A stretch of 64,000 bases of DNA from Ichthyocystis sparus (lineage in GTDB: Bacteria; Pseudomonadota; Gammaproteobacteria; Burkholderiales; 2013Ark19i): NCBI RefSeq assembly GCF_900078755.1, contig NZ_FKIH01000013.1. The stretch is one strand, 5' to 3'. Numbering within the stretch: position 1 is the stretch's first letter; each line of letters begins with the position of its first letter. Of this stretch, positions 18,720-25,961 are shown piece after piece. Under the pieces are notes generated by a model, which saw only the letters and a list, made by a program, of their open reading frames with translations, was not told where the DNA came from and did not search any database. Position numbers and translations under genes: made by a program.

Positions 18720-18938
18720 ATGAGTTTTTGCAAAATTATGAAATTACACAGAGTTTTTTCTTGCATTTCACTTATAGCATGTGCGTTTTTTGTTGGAATA
18801 TCCTGTGCCCCAGAAAAAACAACCGAAGGAACAGTACCGTCGTACCCATCATCCGGTGGTGGCAAACCAATGCCAGCCCCTGCCCCACCCTCAATTATAG
18901 GAGGTGCTGGTGGATCAGGTAGATCATGTGTAGATTAG
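18720..18938 (+). CDS. Small putative lipoprotein, Pro/Gly-rich
   Basis: 72 residues (66 if the ATG at 18738 is used). Basic start KLHRVF, hydrophobic segment SLIACAFFVGIS, then Cys-Ala-Pro; both SLIAC and VGISC could serve as a lipobox. The rest is Pro/Gly/Ser-rich and presumably extracytoplasmic. No known family. It stands alone between mutS and another lipoprotein gene, in the same direction. Confidence 0.55.
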   Translation: MSFCKIMKLHRVFSCISLIACAFFVGISCAPEKTTEGTVPSYPSSGGGKPMPAPAPPSIIGGAGGSGRSCVD

Positions 18939-19090
18939 CAGTTTTTTAAAACTTTCCACCTTATATACAAGAATTTCTGTCTTTACATTTTACCAATCAG
19001 CTTATACCATTGACGCTGCTTTTTTGTGCATAAAACAAGGCTAGGGACGCATTCTTAAGCGTTTATCCGCGTAAAAGGAGGGTATTTGTA

Positions 19091-19369
19091 ATGAAAAGGG
19101 CCTTTGGTATATCTATTTTATTGGCTGCAGTTCTTGCTCTTGCTGGTTGCGATTGGACGGGTGGTTCTTCCTCAACCGAGGGACAACAAAATGTAGCATC
19201 CTCCGGAGCGCAGTACTATGACCAGCAGCAAGACGATAATTCTTCCTATGAAAAACCTAACAGCAGCAGAGATAGCTCTGGTAAAGGTAGTGAAGTAAAG
19301 GATAATAAAACGTCAACAAAAGCAGACAAATCTACATCTGGTTCTGGGTCAAACAGAAAGACCAAATAA
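19091..19369 (+). CDS. Small lipoprotein, Ser/Gln-rich
   Basis: 92 residues with a textbook lipoprotein signal: MKRAFGISILLAAVLALAGC, lipobox LAGC, cysteine at 20. Asp at +2 (CDW) would favour inner-membrane retention by the E. coli rule. The mature part is disordered, rich in Ser, Gln, Asp and Lys. GGAGGG lies 9 bases before the ATG. A strong hairpin follows the stop. Function unknown. Confidence 0.85.
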   Translation: MKRAFGISILLAAVLALAGCDWTGGSSSTEGQQNVASSGAQYYDQQQDDNSSYEKPNSSRDSSGKGSEVKDNKTSTKADKSTSGSGSNRKTK

Positions 19370-19388
19370 AACACAGCTAATTTCTTCA

Positions 19389-19421
19389 ACGTCGGCTCAT
19401 GTGTAACAACTGGGCCGACGT
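19389..19421. terminator. Possible bidirectional terminator between lipoprotein gene and katA
   Basis: An 11-bp stem (ACGTCGGCTCA pairing with TGGGCCGACGT, one G-U) with an 11-base loop lies between two convergent stop codons. No U-rich tail follows on either strand, so it may be a Rho-assisted or RNA-stabilising structure. Confidence 0.5.
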
Positions 19422-19432
19422 CTCCATGTGCA

Positions 19433-20902
19433 TCAAAACGCTACCTTCAATTTACCAAGAGCGTCCCTAACCATGGAACCATAGTCCTTGTGGGCACGGT
19501 CGAAGTGTTCTAGCTGGCGTCTAATTATCTCCTTGGACACACCACCACACATAGCTTCAGCTATGTTTTTGGCAAGGCGTTCTTTCTCATCCTTACTCAT
19601 CAAAGAAAAGAGCTTGCCTGGTTGCTCATAATTATTGCAGCCATCAGAACCATCATAAGAATAGGCATCACCAGATATCCTCAATGGTGGTTCACTAAAT
19701 GACGGATCAGCCACCGGACCATTAAAGGTATTTGGCTCATAATATGCATCTCCATGAGGGGCATTCTCAAAAAAGCACATCTGACCATCTCTGTTATACG
19801 TATTAACAGGACACCGCGGACGGTTAACGGGTAACATATTGTAATGTACACCCAATCGGTGGCGATGTGCATCTGGATAGCTAAACAAACGCGCTTGTAA
19901 TACCTTATCTGGGGAAAATCCAATACCTGGAACAACACTAGACGGAGAAAAAGCAGCATTCTCAATTTCAGAGAAGTAATTGTCGGGATTACGATTTAAT
20001 TCCAATACACCAACTTCAACTAATGGATAGTCCTTGTGATACCACACACGAGTCAAATCAAAAGGATTAAAGCTAAGCTTTTCGGCGTCCCTTTCTGGCA
20101 TTATCTGAACATACATAATCCATTTAGGAAAATCACCTTTTTCAATGGAATAATAGAGATCTTCTTGATAGCTCTCTCTGGAACGGCCTATAACCTCAGA
20201 CGCCTCGGCATTAGTAAAAAATTTATGTCCTTGCTGTGTCTTGAAGTGTAGCTTTATCCAAAAACGCTCACCTTTCTTATTCCAAAACGAAAAAGTATGA
20301 GAACTATATCCATTCATAAAACGAGGACTCTGCGGCAGTCCTCTATCAGAAAACAATATAGTTACCTGATGCAAACTCTCAGGGGAAGAGGACCAAAAAT
20401 CCCACATAGCGGTTGGAGATCTAAGATTAGTACGTGGGTGACGTTTCTGAGTATGAATAAAATCAGGAAATTTAAGGGGATCTCGAATAAAAAATACTGG
20501 TGTATTGTTACCAACCATATCCCAATTTCCCTGATTTGTATAAAACTTAAGGGAAAAACCTCTGACATCACGCTCTGCATCTGCTGCCCCAAGTTCACCA
20601 GCAACCGTGGAGAATCGAGCAAGAACATCCGTTTTAAGACCAACTTTACTCAAAAAATCAGCACATGTGTAGGATGTAATATCCTTCGTTACAGTAAATA
20701 CACCGTGGGCACCCCAGCCTTTAGCATGAACCACACGCTCTGCAATACGCTCCCTATTTTGATGGGCTAACTTCTCTTGCAAGTGCCAATCCTGAATAAG
20801 AACGGGACCGCGTGGACCAGCGGTAACAGAGTTATCATTATCAGTAACTGGCGAACCAGTTGTTGTAGTCATCATCAACTTCTCATTTTTATTACGTGAC
20901 AT
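19433..20902 (-). CDS. katA: Catalase (heme, monofunctional)
   Basis: Small-subunit heme catalase; decomposes hydrogen peroxide. 489 residues from the start chosen: TTGGAG lies 8 bases before the ATG at 20902, whereas the frame's first ATG at 20929 lacks a binding site. The catalytic His59 is in RVVHAKGWGAHG, the distal-side Asn132 in NWDMVGNNTPVFF, and the proximal heme Tyr in RLFSYPDAHRHRLG (about 342). No signal peptide is present, so it is cytoplasmic. Together with sodB it suggests aerobic or phagocyte-derived oxidative stress. Confidence 0.97.
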   Translation of the reverse strand: MSRNKNEKLMMTTTTGSPVTDNDNSVTAGPRGPVLIQDWHLQEKLAHQNRERIAERVVHAKGWGAHGVFTVTKDITSYTCADFLSKVGLKTDVLARFSTVAGELGAADAERDVRGFSLKFYTNQGNWDMVGNNTPVFFIRDPLKFPDFIHTQKRHPRTNLRSPTAMWDFWSSSPESLHQVTILFSDRGLPQSPRFMNGYSSHTFSFWNKKGERFWIKLHFKTQQGHKFFTNAEASEVIGRSRESYQEDLYYSIEKGDFPKWIMYVQIMPERDAEKLSFNPFDLTRVWYHKDYPLVEVGVLELNRNPDNYFSEIENAAFSPSSVVPGIGFSPDKVLQARLFSYPDAHRHRLGVHYNMLPVNRPRCPVNTYNRDGQMCFFENAPHGDAYYEPNTFNGPVADPSFSEPPLRISGDAYSYDGSDGCNNYEQPGKLFSLMSKDEKERLAKNIAEAMCGGVSKEIIRRQLEHFDRAHKDYGSMVRDALGKLKVAF

Positions 20903-20960
20903 CCAGCATCTCCAATCTAAATTCAACAAAAGAACCGTTAACAGTCAATACAGCTACTAT

Positions 20961-20984
20961 AAAAAAAACAAGATGAAGCTTGAT
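20961..20984 (-). terminator. Intrinsic terminator downstream of PEBP gene
   Basis: On the minus strand, CAAG-CTTCAT-CTTG forms a short stem followed by eight T, 30-50 bases after the stop of the PEBP gene. Confidence 0.5.
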
Positions 20985-21012
20985 CTATAAAAATATTAAC
21001 TAAAATATTTGC

Positions 21013-21573
21013 TTAGCGTTGATAGTACGGAACCACCTCTGATTTGCCTAATGCATTAGACACCAACATAAAACCAGCCATGGCAGCTGTAGAGTCAACA
21101 CTTAACGGCAACTTGGGAACCTTCAAGGCCCACACAGTCACAAAATAACGATGAGCTTTTTCACCAACTGGTGGACAAGGACCACCAAAGTGTCTTGTAC
21201 CAAAATCATTACGAACTTCAAATGACCCATCAGGTAATTTACCCATAGAAGAGGACCCAGTATCTAAATGATGAACAGAAACCGGGATATCAACAAGCAC
21301 CCAATGCCACCAACCACTGATACTGGGGGCATCTGGGTCATAAACAGTAACAGCAAAACTCTTGGTACCTTCTGGCTCATGGGACCATGAAAGCTGCGGA
21401 GACAAATTACCACCATGGCAGCCAAAGCCATTGTAGACTTGCTTTATACTAAGCTTTTTGTTGTTTGATACATCGTTGCTCTCAAGGTGAAATAAGGAAG
21501 CAAAAGCCACAACACTCTTAATGCTAAATACAAAAGAAATTAAAAATAAAGAGAAACCACCTCTAACCGACAT
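21013..21573 (-). CDS. Secreted PEBP (YbhB/YbcL, Raf kinase inhibitor-like) protein
   Basis: 186 residues. An N-terminal hydrophobic segment (about 7-24) reads as a signal peptide with cleavage near VVAFA. The phosphatidylethanolamine-binding-protein fold is marked by YDPDAPSISGWWHWVLVDIP and GGPCPPVGEKAHRYFVTVWAL, the conserved anion-pocket segments. Bacterial members have no settled function. It has no obvious operon partner; a terminator follows on its own strand. Confidence 0.93.
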   Translation of the reverse strand: MSVRGGFSLFLISFVFSIKSVVAFASLFHLESNDVSNNKKLSIKQVYNGFGCHGGNLSPQLSWSHEPEGTKSFAVTVYDPDAPSISGWWHWVLVDIPVSVHHLDTGSSSMGKLPDGSFEVRNDFGTRHFGGPCPPVGEKAHRYFVTVWALKVPKLPLSVDSTAAMAGFMLVSNALGKSEVVPYYQR

Positions 21574-21800
21574 ACAAGCCCCTCAGAATAAGAAGAACAG
21601 TAACTGCACAATATTGCCAAAAAATTAACATATTATGAAGAAGTCCATACATTATTTGGAGTATGGGTAGGATATACCGAATCTTTTCTGTACTTTCAAT
21701 GATATAAAAAAGATAGATAACTGCAGCAAACATAACTGCAGCAAACTCACGCCATGCTCAAACACAGACAGAGCAGCAACTCAAAAGATGAAAACCAAAA

Positions 21801-22185
21801 TGGTGGAGACGGGCGGAATCGAACCGCCGTCCGCAAGTCCTACACAGCAAGATCTACATGCTTAGCAACGCCATTAAAATCACGTACCCGGCATTGACGC
21901 GCAAACACCGACCACGCTATCTGCTAGATTGTCGGGTAGGGAGCCACAGATTCAACCTACCTTATCGTACTAAAATGACACTGCTGTATGTGCAACCACA
22001 CACCCACCTCATACGCAAGGTGGTGCAGCGGAAGGAAAGCCGGTTATTAAGCGGCTAATTCCTCACATGACTCAAAACATTCATCGTTGGCAGTTATATT
22101 TGCCTCCGGCTGTATTTACGTGGATAACCGGCCCACGGCATGCCCTACACTGCTTCGCAACCCACGTCGAAACCAGGTCGCCCCC
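21801..22185 (-). ncRNA. ssrA: tmRNA (SsrA)
   Basis: Rescues stalled ribosomes with SmpB, acting as tRNA-Ala and as mRNA for a degradation tag. The minus strand starts GGGGGCGACCTGGTTTCGAC and ends GGTTCGATTCCGCCCGTC then TCCACCA; the 5' GGGGGCG pairs with CGTCTCC to form the acceptor stem, and CCA is encoded. One-piece form of about 385 bases. The tag frame, complement of 22047-22091, reads ANDECFESCEELAA then TAA: the usual ANDE start and LAA end, but 14 residues with two cysteines rather than the usual 10-11. smpB is also in the window (43.5 kb). Confidence 0.95.
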
Positions 22186-22267
22186 AATTTCAAAAAAAAC
22201 AAAAGCTCATTCTACCACAAGAAATACATATACAACTAATATAGTAGCACTATAAATACAAGACTAT

Positions 22268-22918
22268 CTATTTAAAAAGATAATCTCTTAGTTCTACAAC
22301 TGAAGATACTACATGGGACACCTTCGATCTAAACAACATGTCTGGCTGATATCCCCACGAAACACCAACAAACTCCATCCCACACAAACTGGCTGATTCA
22401 TAATCACATAAAGCATCGCCAACATAAACGCACCGGGATGAGTCTACACCTGAAAGCGAAACTGCCCTAAGCAATGGATCAGGGGAAGGCTTAGGACGGG
22501 AAACGTCATCACCACAAACAAGACAGGGACAATTTAGCTTGAGGTGGTCAAGAAGAGATAAGGTAGGAGCACGCCATTTACCAGTAACAATACCCCAAGG
22601 AATAGAAAGTTTCTCAATGGCACTTATTATATCCAACATCCCCGGAAAAAAATCGCTGTTTACATGACTAGCAGCATAGTAGAAATCCAAAAATCTGGTT
22701 TTAGCGGCTTTAAATTCCAAACTTCTCTGATCAAGAGAAAAAAACTTCTCAATGATCTTATTCACCCCCTGCCCAGTGTATGGCAGAAACTCTCCCTGAG
22801 CTACCGGCAAAGCGCCCCGTTCTTCACAAAGCCTATTAAGTGCCAATCGCAGGTCAGTCGTAGTATCAACTAAAGTACCATCTAAATCAAAAAAAATGGC
22901 ATCCCAACCTCGACTCAT
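22268..22918 (-). CDS. gph: Phosphoglycolate phosphatase-like HAD hydrolase
   Basis: 216 residues of the haloacid dehalogenase superfamily: nucleophile Asp11 and Asp13 in FFDLDGTLVDTT, motif II IVTGK, a lysine in SRPKPSPDP, and acidic motif VYVGDALCDYESA. Such enzymes clear 2-phosphoglycolate or related sugar phosphates. It overlaps the ubiG stop by 4 bp and follows ubiG and ompA, the usual order in Burkholderiales, so the assignment as gph rests on both motif and context. Confidence 0.93.
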   Translation of the reverse strand: MSRGWDAIFFDLDGTLVDTTTDLRLALNRLCEERGALPVAQGEFLPYTGQGVNKIIEKFFSLDQRSLEFKAAKTRFLDFYYAASHVNSDFFPGMLDIISAIEKLSIPWGIVTGKWRAPTLSLLDHLKLNCPCLVCGDDVSRPKPSPDPLLRAVSLSGVDSSRCVYVGDALCDYESASLCGMEFVGVSWGYQPDMLFRSKVSHVVSSVVELRDYLFK

Positions 22919-23583
22919 TTTTGCGCAACCATAAAATAGTTAACATCCACAGACGACGCAAAACAAGCAGACCGGGTCAAAGGATTATAACTCATACCCC
23001 TAATATCGCTAACCAATAACCCATACTCCTCTATCCACTTAGAAAGTAGGCTGGGCTTTATAAAAAAAGACCAGTTATGCACGCCACGTGGTATAAGACC
23101 CAGGATATACTCAGCCATCAAGATAGTTAAAAAATACGATCTGGCAGTGCGGTTTATTGTAGACAAAAACAAATACCCACCTTCTTTTAGTAATTTTATG
23201 CAGTGTCCAAGAAATTCTCTAGGTGATGAAACATGCTCTATAACCTCGAGGCACATTACACAGTCAAACTGATGCTCATGAGTATCACAAAAATTAGCAA
23301 CATCTATGTTGCGATAATCTACACTGATGGATTCAGAAGATGCGTGTAAATTAGCAACATTGATCAATGACGGTGACTCATCAATTCCTACAACATCGGC
23401 GCCAAGACGAGCTAAACTCTCCGCCAGGATACCTCCACCACATCCAACGTCTAAAATTTTCTTACCGTGAAGCGAACCAAACGAACGAATCCAATCAACA
23501 CGTAGAGAATTAATATGATGCAGAACCTTCATGGGACCATTTGGATCCCACCAAGCAGAACTTAGAGTATCAAAAACTCCCAT
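22915..23583 (-). CDS. ubiG: Ubiquinone biosynthesis O-methyltransferase UbiG
   Basis: SAM-dependent methyltransferase doing both O-methylations in ubiquinone synthesis. 222 residues; family start FDTLSSAWWDPNGPMKVLHHIN, SAM-binding KILDVGCGGGILAESLARLGADVVGID, and CLEVIEHV. It lies downstream of ompA after a terminator and is coupled to gph by a 4-bp overlap. Presence implies a ubiquinone-based respiratory chain. Confidence 0.97.
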   Translation of the reverse strand: MGVFDTLSSAWWDPNGPMKVLHHINSLRVDWIRSFGSLHGKKILDVGCGGGILAESLARLGADVVGIDESPSLINVANLHASSESISVDYRNIDVANFCDTHEHQFDCVMCLEVIEHVSSPREFLGHCIKLLKEGGYLFLSTINRTARSYFLTILMAEYILGLIPRGVHNWSFFIKPSLLSKWIEEYGLLVSDIRGMSYNPLTRSACFASSVDVNYFMVAQK

Positions 23584-23603
23584 ATGTGTTTTCCTGAAAA
23601 ATG

Positions 23604-23634
23604 AAAAAGCCCTCCCCGAGTACCAAGAAGAGCT
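23604..23634 (-). terminator. Intrinsic terminator after ompA-like gene
   Basis: On the minus strand AGCTCTTC and GGGGAGGGCT form a stem with G-U pairs around a 9-base loop, followed by TTTTTC. It starts 3 bases after the ompA stop and lies before ubiG, which would limit read-through. Confidence 0.6.
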
Positions 23635-23637
23635 CTT

Positions 23638-24435
23638 TTATTGGATAGAGGTAGCACTGTGAGCAGCAGTCTTACTGATAGGACTAGAAACGGTATTATG
23701 TCTCCTTTTATTACAAATTGCATACGCTTTTCCACTTCCACGTTTTTTATGTAGCACCATAAGCTTACTGGAAGAACTGTCAGACATATAATCCCTAGTA
23801 TTATCATCATCAACAAACATGCTACGGCCGACATCAGGAGCACCAGAACTTGTTGTGCCAATTACCTCTATTTCAACACGACGGTTCTTAGCCCTGCCAT
23901 CTTTAGTTCTGTTATCACCGATAGGATCAGACTTGCACCTACCCTCTGCACGTATGTAAGAATCTTTAATACCTTTATCAGCTATATAAGAAGAAACAGA
24001 ATCAGCACGATCCTGTGACAACTTCAAATTAAATTCATCAGAACCACGATCATCAGTATATCCAGTAACTACCACAGCTTTGAGTTTAATTTTTTTAAAA
24101 ATAAAATCAACCAGAGAGTCCAAGACCTTATAACTAGACTTACGTATCGTGTGTGAAGCAGTATCAAAAAAAGTGCTGGCAGAAATGACAAGCTTACGGT
24201 AAATAATTTTCTCTTTTAACTTACTTCTTCCCTCTTCCTCACAATTAGCAATACTCGCACCTGGTGTCCATGAAGACGAACGAACACAATTGTGATTTGA
24301 ATCCCTAAAATGTTTTCCACTAGAATCAATAATATAAGCATCTTTCTGTTCTTTGGTCAATGCTAATGACACACACGAAAAAGACAATAAAGACAAAAAA
24401 ACAGCAGCAAAATATACCAAACTTACCTTTGTCAT
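23638..24435 (-). CDS. ompA: OmpA/Pal-type peptidoglycan-binding outer-membrane protein
   Basis: 265 residues from the ATG at 24435, chosen because GGGGGAG stands 5 bases upstream and a signal peptide follows (TKVSLVYFAAVFLSLLSFSCVSLA). The OmpA C-terminal domain is at about 110-210: TGYTDDRGSDEFNLKLSQDRADSV is the core, with GRCKSDPIGDN and RAKNRRVEIEV completing the peptidoglycan (diaminopimelate) binding site. There is no N-terminal beta-barrel of the E. coli kind, but a short Cys-containing segment, and about 55 Ser/Lys-rich residues follow the domain. It lies in the ompA-ubiG-gph order typical of betaproteobacteria. Confidence 0.9.
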   Translation of the reverse strand: MTKVSLVYFAAVFLSLLSFSCVSLALTKEQKDAYIIDSSGKHFRDSNHNCVRSSSWTPGASIANCEEEGRSKLKEKIIYRKLVISASTFFDTASHTIRKSSYKVLDSLVDFIFKKIKLKAVVVTGYTDDRGSDEFNLKLSQDRADSVSSYIADKGIKDSYIRAEGRCKSDPIGDNRTKDGRAKNRRVEIEVIGTTSSGAPDVGRSMFVDDDNTRDYMSDSSSSKLMVLHKKRGSGKAYAICNKRRHNTVSSPISKTAAHSATSIQ

Positions 24436-24585
24436 TGTCTCCCCCGAAAAGATTAGTTGCTTAAAAATCACAGGAACGCAACCGATTTTTACACAAAATA
24501 TATGCAAAACAAGTTGCCAATATAATTATCATTATCTACGAAAGCGTGGTCACAGAGTAGAACAACATCACTACCTCAGAGGATG

Positions 24586-25812
24586 TCAACCTTTTAGAGA
24601 AACTACTACCTGAGCAGCAATACCTTCACACCTACCTATTGCTCCCATTAACTCAGCTGTCTTGCACTTGATACCTATTCTAGATACATCTATGCCCAAA
24701 ATCATGGAAATATTCTGCTTCATTCTATCTATAAACGAGGAGATACGAGGCTCCTGGGCGATGATGGTAGCATCAACGTTGACAACCCTCATAGGAACAA
24801 GTTTACTACACACTTCACCCAACAGCTTCAAGGAATCGGCGTTTTTGTACCTACTATCGGTGGATGGAAAGTAATATCCTATATCTTTCTTGCCACTACC
24901 ACCAAGCATAGCATCCATAAGTGCATGCAGTAAAACATCAGCATCTGAGTGCCCAACCAACCCACTTGAATGCGGGATAGAAACTCCTCCTATTACGAGC
25001 GGCAACCCTTCTAGTAAACGATGAGAGTCGTAGCCGTACCCCACCCGTAGAGAAAGAGAAGAAAGGCAATTAAAGAGTGGGTGCGTTTCTAGATATGACT
25101 TAATCGCTGATAAATCGTGGCTATAGGTAAGCTTCATATTGTGTGAACCGCCTAGAACAGCACGGATAAATTCGCTTCCTGACACAAATTCAACAGCAGA
25201 AACTTCATCGCATGCATCATTACAGACAGACAAAGCCTCATAAAGTAATTTGTAGCGAAAAATCTGCGGAGTCTGAGCCCTATAAAGCCCGGATCTCTGA
25301 ACAGACTTTAGGAACTGCCCGCCATCATCTATCTCCTTTATAGCATCCACCTCTGGAAATACCAAAAAAGAGCCCTTAATGCCTGGCTTAACCAGAGAGA
25401 TCATTAGAGACTGACAATCCTGAAATGTAAGTGCGGGACGAGCTGCATCGTGAACAGCAACCCAATCATCATCATTGGCCATAGTAGAAAGTAAGCGTAA
25501 ACCGCACCTAACACTCTCACAACGGGTATCGCCGCCACTGCAAGTAATTAGTGGAACATCTCCAACATAGTCTTCCCAAGTAAATGATACTCGAGCATAA
25601 TCTCCTTCCTTGGGCAAAACCAAAACAATGCCCTGTATGCCAAACAAACGAGACACAGTATACAAAGAATAAGCTATTATAGGGTGGCCACCAACAACCC
25701 AATACTGCTTGGGTAAGTTCAAGCCAAAAGGCGAGCCATGTTTAAACCTAGAGCTAGAACCAGCAGCAACAACAATCGCCCACAACCTTAATGACTGCTC
25801 AAACATAACCAT
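24586..25812 (-). CDS. ispDF: Bifunctional IspD-IspF of the MEP isoprenoid pathway
   Basis: 408 residues. Residues 1-240 are IspD (MEP cytidylyltransferase): WAIVVAAGSSSRF, VAVHDAARPALT and YRAQTPQIFRY. Residues 253-408 are IspF (MEcPP synthase): RVGYGYDSH and GHSDADVLLHALMDAMLGG carry the zinc ligands, and KTAELMGAIGRCEGIAAQ is the C-terminal signature. The linker is short and there is no internal stop. Fusions are usual in alpha- and epsilonproteobacteria; most betaproteobacteria encode the two as adjacent separate genes. Divergent from gyrA. Confidence 0.95.
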   Translation of the reverse strand: MVMFEQSLRLWAIVVAAGSSSRFKHGSPFGLNLPKQYWVVGGHPIIAYSLYTVSRLFGIQGIVLVLPKEGDYARVSFTWEDYVGDVPLITCSGGDTRCESVRCGLRLLSTMANDDDWVAVHDAARPALTFQDCQSLMISLVKPGIKGSFLVFPEVDAIKEIDDGGQFLKSVQRSGLYRAQTPQIFRYKLLYEALSVCNDACDEVSAVEFVSGSEFIRAVLGGSHNMKLTYSHDLSAIKSYLETHPLFNCLSSLSLRVGYGYDSHRLLEGLPLVIGGVSIPHSSGLVGHSDADVLLHALMDAMLGGSGKKDIGYYFPSTDSRYKNADSLKLLGEVCSKLVPMRVVNVDATIIAQEPRISSFIDRMKQNISMILGIDVSRIGIKCKTAELMGAIGRCEGIAAQVVVSLKG

Positions 25813-25883
25813 TTTCTAGTAAACATAGTTAACGTATGATATATCGTATCGGTGCAGTTTAGAAATATTGTAATCAAAAACCC

Positions 25884-25905
25884 ATCACTTGATCATCACT
25901 TGATC
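25884..25905. promoter_or_regulatory. Tandem 11-bp direct repeat in ispDF-gyrA divergent promoter region
   Basis: ATCACTTGATC occurs twice in immediate succession, so TGATCA palindromes are one helical turn apart, between the divergent ispDF and gyrA genes. The spacing would suit cooperative binding of a dimeric regulator, but no factor can be named. Confidence 0.4.
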
Positions 25906-25961
25906 ATATGTAACTCACACAGGGTGATGTAACACTAACCTTCGAAAAAGTGTTGATAGCC

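Noticed and set aside
19091..19369. Lysis or entericidin-type peptide
   Set aside because: A lipobox is clear, but length and mature sequence do not match entericidins; kept as an unknown lipoprotein.
20036..20770. Plus-strand frames within the catalase region
   Set aside because: Antisense shadows of katA, which has all catalase motifs.
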